This document shows, in pieces, positions 46,185-55,567 of a stretch of 64,000 nucleotides of DNA. Source of the DNA: Dethiobacter sp. (GTDB taxonomy: Bacteria; Bacillota; Dethiobacteria; Dethiobacterales; Dethiobacteraceae); NCBI GenBank assembly GCA_018335875.1, contig JAGXRN010000079.1, positions 1 to 64,000 of the forward strand. The letters are read 5' to 3'. Position numbers and translations under genes: made by a program. Position 1 is the stretch's first letter; each line of letters begins with the position of its first letter. Under the pieces are notes generated by a model, which was not told the origin of the DNA, did no database searches, and was given only the letters and a program-made list of their open reading frames with translations.

Positions 46185-47849
46185 CTAAAAAATCGGTTTT
46201 TCCTTGTAGACACCGAAGACCTCACGCAGGATTTGTATAATCTCACCCTCTGTGGCGTAGGACTTGACGGCGTCAAGGATATAGGGGAGCAGGTTGTCGC
46301 TTGTGCCTGCTGCTGTGCGCAGTGCCTGCAGACGATTGGCACACACAATATTGTCGCGTGTCTCACGCACTTTTTGTACGCGGGCTCTCTGCTCCTCCTC
46401 AATTCTGGGGTCAATCTTTAGAAGTTCAATTGCTAAATTATCTTCAGTTATATAATCATTGACCCCGACTATAATCCGCTCCTTCTTCTCTATTTCCTGC
46501 TGGTAGCGGTAAGCGGCGTCGGCGATTTCCTGCTGGAAGAACCCCTTGTCAATGGCGGAAAGTACGCCTCCCAGCGACTCAATACGTTCAAAGTACTTCT
46601 CGGCTTCTGCTTCCATCTGATTGGTCAGCGCCTCTACAAAATATGAGCCGGCGAGTGGGTCAATTGTGTTTACCACACCGGTTTCTTCGGCGATAATCTG
46701 CTGGGTGCGCAGCGCGATGCGGACAGCTTTTTCAGATGGCAGTGCCAGCACTTCATCCATGGAGTTGGTGTGCAGCGACTGTGTGCCGCCAAGCACCGCG
46801 GACAGCCCTTCAAAGGCGGTGCGGATAATATTGTTTTCAGGCTGCTGGGCTGTAAGTGAACAGCCTGCTGTCTGTGTATGGAAGCGCAGAAGCAGTGAAC
46901 GCTCATCTTTGGCGCCGTATTTCTCTTTCATGCGGCGTGCCCAGATACGCCGGGCAGCACGGTATTTGGCAATCTCCTCGAAAAAGTCCATATGCGCGTT
47001 AAAGAAGAAAGAAAGACGCGGTGCAAATGTATCCACATCAAGGCCGGCGGCTATGCCAGCTTCCACGTAAGCAAAACCGTCAGCCAGTGTAAATGCCAGT
47101 TCCTGCACAGCGGTTGAGCCTGCTTCGCGGATATGGTAGCCTGAAATGCTCACAGTGTTCCATCTTGGCACGTGCCGGCCGGCAAAGGCGAAGATATCCG
47201 TTATCAGCCGCAGCGACGGTTCGGGTGGAAAAATCCATGATTTCTGCGCTATATACTCCTTGAGAATGTCGTTTTGAATGGTCCCCCCCAGTTTATGGGA
47301 AGCAACGCCCTGTTTTTCAGCCGTTGCGATATAGAGGCAAAGCAGAATCGCAGCCGGGGCATTGATGGTCATGGAGGTGGTTATCCTGTCAAGGGGGATA
47401 TCCCTGAAAAGTGTTTCCATATCATCCAGGGAGTCGATAGCCACACCAACCCTTCCCACTTCGCCAAAAGAGCGTGGATGGTCGGAATCATAGCCCATAA
47501 TCGTAGGCATGTCAAAGGCCACAGACAGGCCCGTTGTTCCCTGGCTGAGGAGGTACTTGTAGCGTTCGTTTGATTCTTTGGCGGTCGCAAAACCGGAAAA
47601 CTGGCGCATTGTCCACAGGCGTCCCCGGTACATGTTGCTTTGCACGCCGCGTGTATATGGGTAGTAGCCTGGAAAGTTCAGGTCACGCATGTAATCTGTG
47701 TCTTTAATATCTTCCGGTGTGTAGAGCGCCCCGATAGGGACTGAGGAAACAGTCATAAAATTTGCCGTCCGCTCTTTTTGCAAAGCAGCGTATTCTTCCC
47801 ACTTTTGTCTGGCCTGGCGGACATCCTCCAGGTCATTGTTTTGGCACAT
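46185..47849 (-). CDS. icmA: Acyl-CoA mutase large subunit, predicted isobutyryl-CoA mutase
   Basis: The 554-residue protein is a full-length mutase barrel ([43 protein letters not shown] with the His244 equivalent at 239). Substrate specificity is readable. Methylmalonyl-CoA mutase uses Tyr89 and Arg207 to hold the carboxylate, while isobutyryl-CoA mutase has Phe and Gln. Here RQFSGF gives Phe84 and KEYIAQK gives Gln202. So the predicted reaction is isobutyryl-CoA to butyryl-CoA. Related mutases for other branched acyl-CoAs remain possible. Neighbouring butyryl-CoA oxidation genes support the call. Confidence 0.85.
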   Translation of the reverse strand: MCQNNDLEDVRQARQKWEEYAALQKERTANFMTVSSVPIGALYTPEDIKDTDYMRDLNFPGYYPYTRGVQSNMYRGRLWTMRQFSGFATAKESNERYKYLLSQGTTGLSVAFDMPTIMGYDSDHPRSFGEVGRVGVAIDSLDDMETLFRDIPLDRITTSMTINAPAAILLCLYIATAEKQGVASHKLGGTIQNDILKEYIAQKSWIFPPEPSLRLITDIFAFAGRHVPRWNTVSISGYHIREAGSTAVQELAFTLADGFAYVEAGIAAGLDVDTFAPRLSFFFNAHMDFFEEIAKYRAARRIWARRMKEKYGAKDERSLLLRFHTQTAGCSLTAQQPENNIIRTAFEGLSAVLGGTQSLHTNSMDEVLALPSEKAVRIALRTQQIIAEETGVVNTIDPLAGSYFVEALTNQMEAEAEKYFERIESLGGVLSAIDKGFFQQEIADAAYRYQQEIEKKERIIVGVNDYITEDNLAIELLKIDPRIEEEQRARVQKVRETRDNIVCANRLQALRTAAGTSDNLLPYILDAVKSYATEGEIIQILREVFGVYKEKPIF

Positions 47850-47876
47850 TATTTTACCCCCTTCATGAAACTTCCG

Positions 47877-48836
47877 TCAGACACTGCAGTTGTCCAGATT
47901 GATGCTGCCTAATATTTGAACAGCCGCCGTATAAGGGTCAAGTTCACGGGCCATAATGCGGCTGATCAACCCTTCGAATTCAGCACTGCCGGAAACCTGC
48001 CCCCAGACAGAACTTTTAATTCTGTACTCAACCAGGTCAATCACATCACGACGGGCTCTCTCTTCACGCAGTTTGGTGATTTGACCGCTCTCCTGCAGAT
48101 ATTCCCGGTGCTGCTGGATTGAAGCATACATCTCATCCGTACCGGTGCCGTCCATGGTAATAGTGCGTACAATTGGCGGCCGCCACCGGCGGTTTGTGCC
48201 GCCGAGGTCAAGCATCATGCTGACTTCCGAGACAGTACGGTCGGCGCCGGCCAGATCTGCCTTGTTCACGACAAAAACATCGGCTATCTCCATGATTCCT
48301 GCTTTAATTGTCTGCACGCTGTCGCCGCCGGCAGGAGTAAGGACAACCAAGGTTGTGTCAGCATACTTGATGATATCTACCTCAGACTGGCCAACACCCA
48401 CTGTCTCTACGATAACAATATCCTTGCCAAAGGCATCAAGCACCTGTATAGCATCCTTGGTAGCCCTTGACAGGCCACCCAGACTGCCCCGCGTTCCCAT
48501 GCTCCGGATAAAGATATCCTTGTCCAGTGCATGCTCCTGCATACGGATGCGGTCGCCAAGGATCGCGCCGCCTGTAAAAGGACTGGTGGGATCAACTGCT
48601 ATCACACCTACAGTCAGACCCCGCTTGCGCAGAGTCACCAGCAGGCGGTCCACCAGAGAACTCTTCCCGGCGCCTGGAGCACCGGTGATGCCGATAACAT
48701 AAGCCTTGCCGGCAAGGGGAAAAAGTTCGCTCAGAATGGAGTATCTTGTCACATCCTCGTTCTCAATCAGTGAGATAGCCCGGGCAGCCATGCGGCGATC
48801 GCCATTTTGAATCCCTTTTATTATCTGTTGTTGCAT
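47877..48836 (-). CDS. meaB: MeaB/ArgK-type GTPase chaperone of the mutase
   Basis: The 319-residue G3E GTPase has Walker A GITGAPGAGKSS, switch motifs VDPTSPFTGGAILGDRIRM and ETVGVGQSEVDI, and the base motif VNKADL. MeaB-type proteins gate delivery of adenosylcobalamin and protect or repair the mutase. ATG at 48836 follows AGGTGGTG; a GTG four codons earlier overlaps that site. It is directly upstream of the mutase genes. Confidence 0.93.
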   Translation of the reverse strand: MQQQIIKGIQNGDRRMAARAISLIENEDVTRYSILSELFPLAGKAYVIGITGAPGAGKSSLVDRLLVTLRKRGLTVGVIAVDPTSPFTGGAILGDRIRMQEHALDKDIFIRSMGTRGSLGGLSRATKDAIQVLDAFGKDIVIVETVGVGQSEVDIIKYADTTLVVLTPAGGDSVQTIKAGIMEIADVFVVNKADLAGADRTVSEVSMMLDLGGTNRRWRPPIVRTITMDGTGTDEMYASIQQHREYLQESGQITKLREERARRDVIDLVEYRIKSSVWGQVSGSAEFEGLISRIMARELDPYTAAVQILGSINLDNCSV

Positions 48837-48859
48837 AAAGGACACCACCTATCGTTCCG

Positions 48860-49390
48860 TTAGAATTCTATACCCGGCCTCGCCTTGATGCCGCTGCTGA
48901 AATGATGCTTAATCTCTCTAACCTCGCTAACCAGGTCGGCAGCATCCATTATTTCCTGCCTGGCATTACGGCCTGTCAGCACAATATCCACCGATGATGG
49001 GCGGTTTTTGAGCATTTCAAGCACATCGGCAATGGGAATCATGCCATAGTCAATGGCAAAATTGATTTCATCAAAAATCACCAGACTATACTGTCCGCTT
49101 TCTACAGCTTCCCTTCCTGTTTTGAACACGCGGCGGGCATCGTCAATATCATCCTGTGTTAAATCTACACGCCTTATGATGCTGCTTCTTTCTGACTGGA
49201 CTACTGTAAATGCCGGTAAAAATTTATTAATAGCTTTTATCTCGCCATATCCAGGGTCGCTTTTCCTGAACTGGACCATAAATACACGTGCACCGTGCCC
49301 GCTGGCCCGCAGTGCCAGCCCGAGGGCAGCGGTAGTCTTTCCCTTGCCGTCACCGGTATAAACCATGACAAGGCCCTTAGTCTGCTCCAT
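48860..49390 (-). CDS. cobO: Cob(I)alamin adenosyltransferase (CobO/BtuR type)
   Basis: The 176-residue protein has VYTGDGKGKTTAALGLALRA, FDEINFAIDYGMI and VDIVLTGRNAR, typical of the CobA/CobO/BtuR family. It makes adenosylcobalamin from cob(I)alamin and ATP. It stands next to the MeaB-type gene and the mutase, so the operon provides its own active cofactor. Confidence 0.94.
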   Translation of the reverse strand: MEQTKGLVMVYTGDGKGKTTAALGLALRASGHGARVFMVQFRKSDPGYGEIKAINKFLPAFTVVQSERSSIIRRVDLTQDDIDDARRVFKTGREAVESGQYSLVIFDEINFAIDYGMIPIADVLEMLKNRPSSVDIVLTGRNARQEIMDAADLVSEVREIKHHFSSGIKARPGIEF

Positions 49391-49440
49391 ATCAGTACCA
49401 CCTTTATTATACCATTAATATTCCGCTGTGCAGCCGTATT

Positions 49441-50574
49441 TTACTTGAGATAACGTGCAATAACCAGGCGGTGGATTTCGTTTGTGCCTTCGTAGATCTG
49501 TGTAATTTTGGCATCGCGCATCATTCTTTCCACCGGGTATTCACGGCTGTATCCATAGCCGCCAAATACCTGCACCGCGTTGGTTGTCACTTCCATGGCC
49601 GTATCTGAAGCAAAGAGTTTGGCCATGGCTGACGCTTTGCCGTAGGGCATTCCCTGTCCTTCAGTCCAGGCTGCCTGGTAAGTTAACAGGCGCGCTGCTT
49701 CTATCTTAGTGGCCATATCGGCCAGCATAAAAGAAACCGCCTGGAAATTGAAGATTGGCTGTCCAAACTGTTCCCGGCCCTGCGAATAATTGAGCGCAGC
49801 TTCAAATGCTCCCTGGGCGATACCGGTAGCCTGGGCGGCTATACCGCCTCTTCCGCCGTCAAGAGTGGTCATCGCTATTTTAAAGCCTTCGCCTTCTTTG
49901 CCCAGCAGATTCTCTTTGGGTACTTTACAATCCGCAAAAAGAAGTTCACAGGTGCTGGCTGCGCGAATACCCATCTTCTTTTCATGGCCGCCTATACTGA
50001 AGCCGGGGAAGCTGCTGTCTACGATAAAGGCGCTGATTCCCTTTACTCCCTTGCTTTTATCAGTCATGGCAAAGACAACAAAAATTTCTCCCTCACCGTT
50101 GCTTATAAAAATTTTACTGCCGTTTAGGGTGTAGTAATCGCCCTCCAGTGTGGCAGTGGTCAGCATCCTGGCAGCATCGGAACCGGCGTTGGGTTCTGTA
50201 AGGCCAAACCCGCCAAGAGCGCTGCCCTCGGCAAGACGTGTAAGGTACTTCTGTTTTTGCTCTTCTGTACCATACTTCCAGATTGGCCAGGAGCAAAGGG
50301 AGATATGGGCTGAGAGGGTTACACCCATTGAGGCACAGACACGGGACAGCTCCTCCACGGCAATTGCATAGGCAAGAAAGTCGGAGCCCGCACCACCGTA
50401 CTGTTCTTCCCAGGGGATGCCGGTGAGGCCGATTTCACCCATTTTATTGAAAATGTTTCTGTCAAAATGTTCTTTTTCGTCACGTTCAGCGGCGGTGGGC
50501 GCCACTTCTTTTTCCGCAAACTCGCGCACCATTTTACGGATCATTTCATGTTCTGGGGAAAGTTGAAAGTTCAT
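49441..50574 (-). CDS. Acyl-CoA dehydrogenase, short-chain type (1)
   Basis: The 377-residue flavoenzyme has [35 protein letters not shown], and the C-terminal [16 protein letters not shown] with the catalytic-base Glu. It dehydrogenates acyl-CoA to the 2-enoyl-CoA. ATG at 50574 follows GGAGG by 8 bases. A second, similar gene precedes it. Butyryl-CoA is the likely substrate from operon context; one of the pair may prefer a branched acyl-CoA. Its electron partner EtfAB is not in the window. Confidence 0.92.
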   Translation of the reverse strand: MNFQLSPEHEMIRKMVREFAEKEVAPTAAERDEKEHFDRNIFNKMGEIGLTGIPWEEQYGGAGSDFLAYAIAVEELSRVCASMGVTLSAHISLCSWPIWKYGTEEQKQKYLTRLAEGSALGGFGLTEPNAGSDAARMLTTATLEGDYYTLNGSKIFISNGEGEIFVVFAMTDKSKGVKGISAFIVDSSFPGFSIGGHEKKMGIRAASTCELLFADCKVPKENLLGKEGEGFKIAMTTLDGGRGGIAAQATGIAQGAFEAALNYSQGREQFGQPIFNFQAVSFMLADMATKIEAARLLTYQAAWTEGQGMPYGKASAMAKLFASDTAMEVTTNAVQVFGGYGYSREYPVERMMRDAKITQIYEGTNEIHRLVIARYLK

Positions 50575-50607
50575 CAATAAAGCCTCCTTTTCTTACTCAG
50601 GTTTGGT

Positions 50608-51753
50608 TTAAAAACCTTTCTGCAGCGCCCTTGCTATGACCAGGCGCTGAATCTGGTTGGTGCCTTCGTAGATCTGGGTCACCTTGGCATCGCGCATCAG
50701 ACGCTCAACCGGATAACGGCGGGTGTAGCCGTTGCCTCCAAGCAACTGCACAGCCTCTGTGGTGACATACATGGCTGTATCAGTGGCATACATTTTAGCC
50801 ATGGAAGCCTGTTTGCTGCAGGGTAGACTATTCGTCTTAAGAAATGCTGCCTGGTAGACCAAAAGCCTGGCGGCTTCAATGCGTGTAGCCATATTTGCCA
50901 GCTTAAAAGAAACCGCCTGAAAATTAAAAACAGGCTCACCAAATTGTTCGCGCTGCTTTGTATAGCGGAGAGCTTCGTCCAGCGCCGCCTGGGCGATACC
51001 CAGCCCTTGGGCGGCAATGCCGATACGCCCACCATCGAGAAGGCTCATGGCAATCCTAAAGCCTTCTCCCTCCTGGCCCAGCCTCTGGCTTGCCGGGAGG
51101 CGGCAGTCTGTAAAGATAAGTTCAGTGGTGATGTCGGCATTTAAGCCCATTTTCTTTTCTATGGCGCCTATGCTAAAACCTGGCGTGTCCCTGTCTGCAA
51201 GAAAAGCTGTTATACCCCTGCTGCCAAGGTTCCTGTCCACTGTGGCAAAGACTGTATAAACATCAGCGTGGCCGCCGTTTGATATAAAAACCTTTGAACC
51301 GTTTAGAACGTAGTCATCACCCTCTCGCCTGGCACTGGTGCACAGGCTGGCAGCATCGGAGCCGGAGCCTGTTTCTGTCAGGGCGTAGGCGCCGATATAT
51401 TCCCCGCTGGCAAGCTTGCGCACATATTTTTGTTTCTGCTCCTCGCTGCCAAAATACAAGACTGGGAAGGTGCCTACTGATGTATGTACTGCAAGAATTA
51501 CACCGGTGGAGGCACAGGCACGGGATATCTCTTCAATAAAGATAATATACGTTAAAAAATCGGCTCCTGCCCCGCCCCACTCCTCTGGGACAGGGACACC
51601 CATAAAACCCTGAGCGGCAAGCTTGTTGATATTTTCACGGGGAAACTGTGCTGATTCGTCATAGAAAGCTGCATAAGGGGCTATTTCTTTTTGCGCAAAT
51701 TCATGAAACAGCCTCTGGCTTGCCGCATGCTCTTCACTTAGCTTAAAGTCCAT
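50608..51753 (-). CDS. Acyl-CoA dehydrogenase, short-chain type (2)
   Basis: The 381-residue paralogue has [35 protein letters not shown] and [16 protein letters not shown] with the Glu base. It is clearly related to the next gene but diverged enough to suggest different acyl preference. It lies 10 bases after crotonase, all on one strand. Its product would enter the crotonase step. Confidence 0.92.
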   Translation of the reverse strand: MDFKLSEEHAASQRLFHEFAQKEIAPYAAFYDESAQFPRENINKLAAQGFMGVPVPEEWGGAGADFLTYIIFIEEISRACASTGVILAVHTSVGTFPVLYFGSEEQKQKYVRKLASGEYIGAYALTETGSGSDAASLCTSARREGDDYVLNGSKVFISNGGHADVYTVFATVDRNLGSRGITAFLADRDTPGFSIGAIEKKMGLNADITTELIFTDCRLPASQRLGQEGEGFRIAMSLLDGGRIGIAAQGLGIAQAALDEALRYTKQREQFGEPVFNFQAVSFKLANMATRIEAARLLVYQAAFLKTNSLPCSKQASMAKMYATDTAMYVTTEAVQLLGGNGYTRRYPVERLMRDAKVTQIYEGTNQIQRLVIARALQKGF

Positions 51754-51763
51754 TTATGCTTTC

Positions 51764-52546
51764 CTACCTTCCTTTAAACTCAGCCCTGCGCTTCTCCAGG
51801 AAAGCCGACATGCCCTCAAACTGATCTTCAGTGGCAAATGAAAGGCCAAACACTTCAGCTTCATAGGCCATGCCCCGTGCAGAGTCCATTTCCAATCCCT
51901 GGTTAACAGCCGACTTAGCCAGGCAAATGGCAACCTGCCCCTTAGATGCTATTTTTTCTGCGAGCTTTTTGGCGGCGGCCATCAGTTCCGCCGCCGGGTA
52001 TACCTTGTTTACCAGGCCGATGCGGTAAGCTTCATTAGCATCGATCATATCGCCGGTGTAGATAAGTTCCTTCGCCAAGCCCTTGCCCACCAGCCTTGGC
52101 AGGCGCTGTGTGCCGGCAAACCCGGGCAGCACCCCAAGGCTGACCTCGGGCTGTCCGAACCTGGCATTTTCAGAAGCAAGACGGATATCACAGGCCATGG
52201 CCAGTTCACAGCCTCCGCCCAGGGCAAATCCGTTTATCGCCGCTATTACCGGCTGCGGCAGGTTTTCAATCTTATTGAAAACAGCTTGGCCGAGCATGGC
52301 AAAACCACGGGCAGCCACCGCGTTTAGGTCTTTCATGAAGGAGATATCTGCACCGGCCACAAATGCTTTCTCGCCGGCGCCTGTTATTATCACCACGCTC
52401 ACTGAATCATCGCTGCCGATTTCAGTAAAAACCCTGTCCAGCTCCTGCAGCGTGGCGGCGTTTAAGGCATTGAGAGCCTTGGGGCGATTGATGGTCACAA
52501 CAGCTGCATCGCCGTCTCTTTCCAGCAAAATATTCTCAAAAGACAT
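51764..52546 (-). CDS. crt: Enoyl-CoA hydratase / crotonase
   Basis: The 260-residue crotonase has the oxyanion motif AGADISFMKDL and both glutamates: ALGGGCELAMACD and GQPEVSLGVLPGFAGTQRLPR. It hydrates crotonyl-CoA to 3-hydroxybutyryl-CoA. It lies 44 bases behind the hydroxybutyryl-CoA dehydrogenase gene. Confidence 0.94.
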   Translation of the reverse strand: MSFENILLERDGDAAVVTINRPKALNALNAATLQELDRVFTEIGSDDSVSVVIITGAGEKAFVAGADISFMKDLNAVAARGFAMLGQAVFNKIENLPQPVIAAINGFALGGGCELAMACDIRLASENARFGQPEVSLGVLPGFAGTQRLPRLVGKGLAKELIYTGDMIDANEAYRIGLVNKVYPAAELMAAAKKLAEKIASKGQVAICLAKSAVNQGLEMDSARGMAYEAEVFGLSFATEDQFEGMSAFLEKRRAEFKGR

Positions 52547-52590
52547 CGCTTTTCACACTCCTGTCTCATATGTAATTTTCACAGTAATTA

Positions 52591-53442
52591 TCAATCGTAA
52601 GTATAAAACCCTCTGCCGGACTTTCTGCCAAGCCAGCCCGCGGCCACATATTTTCTCAGCAGCGGGCAGGGGCGGTACTTTGAGTCTTTAAACCCGTCAT
52701 AGAGTACTTCCATGATGGCAAGGCAGGTATCAAGCCCGATCAGGTCAGCCAGTGCCAGCGGCCCCATGGGGTGATTCATACCCAACTTCATAACTGTGTC
52801 AATGCCATCCACACTGCCCACCCCCTCCATCAGGCAGTATACAGCTTCGTTTATCATTGGCAGCAGGATACGATTGGAAACAAAACCCGGGAAATCGTTT
52901 ACCTCTACCGGAACCTTATCCAGTTTTTTAGAGAGGTCCTCGATTACCTGATATGTTTCGTCTGCTGTGGCAATGCCGCGAATAACCTCTACAAGCTTCA
53001 TCACCGGTACAGGGTTCATAAAATGCATGCCTATTACCTTTTGCGGGCGCTTGGTGGCAGCTGCTATCTGGGTGATAGGCAGCGATGATGTGTTGCTGGC
53101 CAGGATGGTGTGAGAAGGGCAAATGTTGTCAAGCGCTTCAAAGGTTTCTTTTTTAAGCAATGCATCCTCTATAATTGCCTCGATGACAACGTCGGCTTCC
53201 GCCCCGGCATCGAGGGTGAGTGTGGGTGTAATCCGCCCCATGACAGCATCTTTTTCTTCTGCTGTCATGCGGCCCTTTTCCACCCCGCGCAGCAGGTTTT
53301 TTTCAATTACTTTAAGGCCGCGCTGTACGAACTGGTCATTGATGTCACGTAAAACCACCAGATAGCCTGCCTGGGCACAGACCTGAGCAATTCCTCCTCC
53401 CATCTGCCCGGCGCCCAGAACCATTATTTTTTTAATCTCCAT
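52591..53442 (-). CDS. hbd: 3-hydroxybutyryl-CoA dehydrogenase
   Basis: The 283-residue protein has the NAD fold [20 protein letters not shown], the catalytic region [18 protein letters not shown], and [19 protein letters not shown]. It oxidises 3-hydroxybutyryl-CoA to acetoacetyl-CoA. ATG at 53442 has GGAGG 9 bases upstream; an ATG three codons earlier overlaps that site. Confidence 0.95.
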   Translation of the reverse strand: MEIKKIMVLGAGQMGGGIAQVCAQAGYLVVLRDINDQFVQRGLKVIEKNLLRGVEKGRMTAEEKDAVMGRITPTLTLDAGAEADVVIEAIIEDALLKKETFEALDNICPSHTILASNTSSLPITQIAAATKRPQKVIGMHFMNPVPVMKLVEVIRGIATADETYQVIEDLSKKLDKVPVEVNDFPGFVSNRILLPMINEAVYCLMEGVGSVDGIDTVMKLGMNHPMGPLALADLIGLDTCLAIMEVLYDGFKDSKYRPCPLLRKYVAAGWLGRKSGRGFYTYD

Positions 53443-53457
53443 AGCTTCCATCCTCCT

Positions 53458-54642
53458 TTACTCTTCCAATTTAATAATAGTAGCTTCGCCCTGGGCAGCT
53501 CCGCTGCAGATAGCAGCCATACCATAGCGAGCCTTACGTCTTTGCATCTCATGGAGCAGTGTCATCAATATTCTACCGCCGCTGGCGCCGATGGGATGGC
53601 CAAGGGCTATGGCTCCTCCGTTTACATTAACGATTTCAGCATCCCACTCACCCAGCTTGATGGATGTCAGGGCCACAGCGGCAAAAGCTTCATTTACTTC
53701 AATCAAGTCAAGCTGATCCGGTGTCATGCCGGCTTTGGACAGCGCTTTCTTACCTGCCAGCGCCGGCACTGTGGCGATATACTGCGGCTGCGCCGAAGCC
53801 ACTCCCTGTGAAATAATGCTGGCAAGAGGCTTTACTCCCAATTCCACAGCCTTTGCTCTCGACATTAAAACGAGTGCAGAGGCGCCATCAGAGATAGGTG
53901 GCGCATTACCGGCAGTAATACAGCCGCCTTCCTTAAATGCCGGCGGCAGCTTGGCCAGGGCTTCAAGGTTTGTACTGCGTCTGGGACATTCATCGGTATC
54001 AAATATTATTGGCTCGCCCTTTCTCTGTGGAATTGCAACCGGCACAATTTCCTGCTGCAGGCGTCCCGCATCGATGGCGTTAAGAGCCAGAGTATGGCTG
54101 CGCAGCGCCCATTTATCCTGTTCCTCGCGGGTGATGCCAAATTCATCCGCCGCGTCTCCGCCATGGACTCCCATATGTACATCATGCACTGCACACCACA
54201 GCCCGTCTCTTATCATGGAGTCAACCATCTGCCCGTTGCCCATGCGATAACCACCACGTGCTTTCTCCAACAGATAAGGAGCCAACGACATATTTTCCAT
54301 TCCCCCGGCTACAATGATGTCCGCTTCTCCACAACGGATCATCATGTCGCCCAGGTTTACAGCACGCAGGCTGGAAGCGCAGACTTTGCCAATGGTATCA
54401 GAGGGGACCTCGACCGGTAGGCCTGCTTTAATTGTGGACTGGCGGGAGGGAATCTGCCCTGCACCGGCCTGCACCACCATGCCCATCAGTGCATAATCCA
54501 CTCGTTCGCCCGGGATGCCGGCACGCTTCACTGCCTCTTTTATTACTATGGCACCAAGGTCAGTGGCCGGAATATCTTTAAGCGAGCCCAGAAAGGAACC
54601 AAAAGGCGTCCGCACACAGCTGACAATCACTGTTTCCTCCAT
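53458..54642 (-). CDS. thl: Acetyl-CoA acetyltransferase (thiolase)
   Basis: The 394-residue thiolase has the nucleophile cysteine in GKVCASSLRAVNLGD, the histidine in NGGAIALGHPIGASGGR, and the second cysteine in AAICSGAAQGEATI. It cleaves acetoacetyl-CoA to two acetyl-CoA, or works in reverse. It is the first gene of the operon thl, hbd, crt, two dehydrogenases, cobO, meaB, mutase. AAAGAGGTGAGAAA precedes the ATG. Confidence 0.95.
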   Translation of the reverse strand: MEETVIVSCVRTPFGSFLGSLKDIPATDLGAIVIKEAVKRAGIPGERVDYALMGMVVQAGAGQIPSRQSTIKAGLPVEVPSDTIGKVCASSLRAVNLGDMMIRCGEADIIVAGGMENMSLAPYLLEKARGGYRMGNGQMVDSMIRDGLWCAVHDVHMGVHGGDAADEFGITREEQDKWALRSHTLALNAIDAGRLQQEIVPVAIPQRKGEPIIFDTDECPRRSTNLEALAKLPPAFKEGGCITAGNAPPISDGASALVLMSRAKAVELGVKPLASIISQGVASAQPQYIATVPALAGKKALSKAGMTPDQLDLIEVNEAFAAVALTSIKLGEWDAEIVNVNGGAIALGHPIGASGGRILMTLLHEMQRRKARYGMAAICSGAAQGEATIIKLEE

Positions 54643-54929
54643 TTTCTCACCTCTTTCTATACTTCATTAATCTGGAAAATACTCCTTGACGTCAGTATTT
54701 ACCTGCTGCAAAACTCCTGGTTAGAAAAATATATACCTATTATTATAAAAATAAAAAATCTTACAAATATTCTATACACCCCAGGAAATTTTCGATGCAT
54801 TTTGGAATTGACCCATTTTAAACAGGTTGATGCACATATGCATTTATTTCTATGTATTCCAGCATCAGCATCCTTTACTCTAGTATTTCGACTGTATAAA
54901 AAAAATTCCTGCTAACATTTTTTTTTGCA
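54643..54929 (-). promoter_or_regulatory. Leader/promoter region of the beta-oxidation operon
   Basis: This 287-base AT-rich gap must hold the operon promoter, since a terminator ends marR just upstream. I see no perfect sigma-A or sigma-54 signature; minus-strand TATAAT near 54735 is the best -10 but has a poor -35. ATGCA/TGCAT at 54830-54843 is a perfect 14-base inverted repeat and a candidate operator. No cobalamin riboswitch is visible. Confidence 0.4.
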
Positions 54930-54933
54930 CATT

Positions 54934-54964
54934 AAAAAGGCAGCAGTTGTATTAACTGCCGCCT
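54934..54964 (-). terminator. Terminator of marR
   Basis: AGGC-A-GCAGTT (54938-54948) pairs with AACTGC-C-GCCT (54954-54964); TTTTTAATG follows on the minus strand. Confidence 0.85.
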
Positions 54965-55010
54965 GAGTACTGATTTTAGTTGAAGATGTTTAAGTTTCTT
55001 TAAAAAAGAT

Positions 55011-55481
55011 TTAACAGCAAAATGGTCTTACTTTCTCAAAGGCGCCCAGCAGCAGTTGAACAGACGCAAAAACACGTTCAACTTCTCCCTGGGGGATTTG
55101 GCAGATTATATTACTGTAGAAGTCTTTGACTTCTCTGGACAATTCCGCGGCCGCCTGTTCACCCTTGGGGGTCAGCCTGATTAAAACAACACGGCGGTCT
55201 TCAGCACTGCGCTCCCTGTGCAGGTAATTATCTCTTTTCAACCTGGTTACTACCCGCGTCATTGTACTGATATCAAGGTTCATTTCAGAACTAAGCTGAT
55301 TCATTGTCATAACCTTATTTTGATAAATGTTAAGCATTGTATAGCACTGGCTGAAAGTAAATCCATGCCGTGTCAAGGTGGCACGTTCAAACATTTGCAG
55401 TGTCCGCACAAGCTTTTGCATCAAGTCCCCGGCTTCATCGACACAGCAATCCTGCGGGCATCCGCACTGACAGTCATGCAT
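55011..55481 (-). CDS. MarR family regulator with cysteine-rich ends
   Basis: The 156-residue MarR protein has a winged HTH (MTMNQLSSEMNLDISTMTRVVTRLKRDNYLHRERSAEDRR). Its N-terminus is MHDCQCGCPQDCC (five cysteines in 13 residues), and it ends in PFCC. Such clusters could sense metal, thiols or oxidants. It is directly upstream of the beta-oxidation operon on the same strand, so that operon is the first candidate target. A palindrome overlies its own promoter, implying autoregulation. Confidence 0.88.
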   Translation of the reverse strand: MHDCQCGCPQDCCVDEAGDLMQKLVRTLQMFERATLTRHGFTFSQCYTMLNIYQNKVMTMNQLSSEMNLDISTMTRVVTRLKRDNYLHRERSAEDRRVVLIRLTPKGEQAAAELSREVKDFYSNIICQIPQGEVERVFASVQLLLGAFEKVRPFCC

Positions 55482-55511
55482 AAGTTCACCCCAGTTTATT
55501 ATTTGATTTAG

Positions 55512-55544
55512 TTGTATTATACAATTATATTTATAAAAAGTAAA
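55512..55544 (-). promoter_or_regulatory. marR promoter with overlapping palindromic operator
   Basis: Minus-strand TTTACT (55539-55544), 17 bases, and TATAAT (55516-55521) form a good promoter. TTGTATTATACAA (55512-55524) is a perfect 13-base palindrome centred on the -10, as expected of a MarR autoregulatory site. Confidence 0.75.
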
Positions 55545-55567
55545 GCCCTTTTTATAAATCCTTTTTT

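Noticed and set aside
46166-46414. Longer start of the B12-binding subunit
   Set aside because: The extra 83 codons are antisense-like noise overlapping the large subunit; ATG 46165 follows GGGAGG.
46185-47849. Methylmalonyl-CoA mutase, the usual annotation of such proteins
   Set aside because: The Tyr/Arg pair that binds the methylmalonyl carboxylate is replaced by Phe84/Gln202, and neighbours are butyryl-CoA enzymes, with no epimerase or propionyl-CoA genes.
54643-54929. Cobalamin riboswitch before the operon with B12 genes
   Set aside because: The gap is AT-rich and has neither the B12 box nor the expected multi-stem fold.
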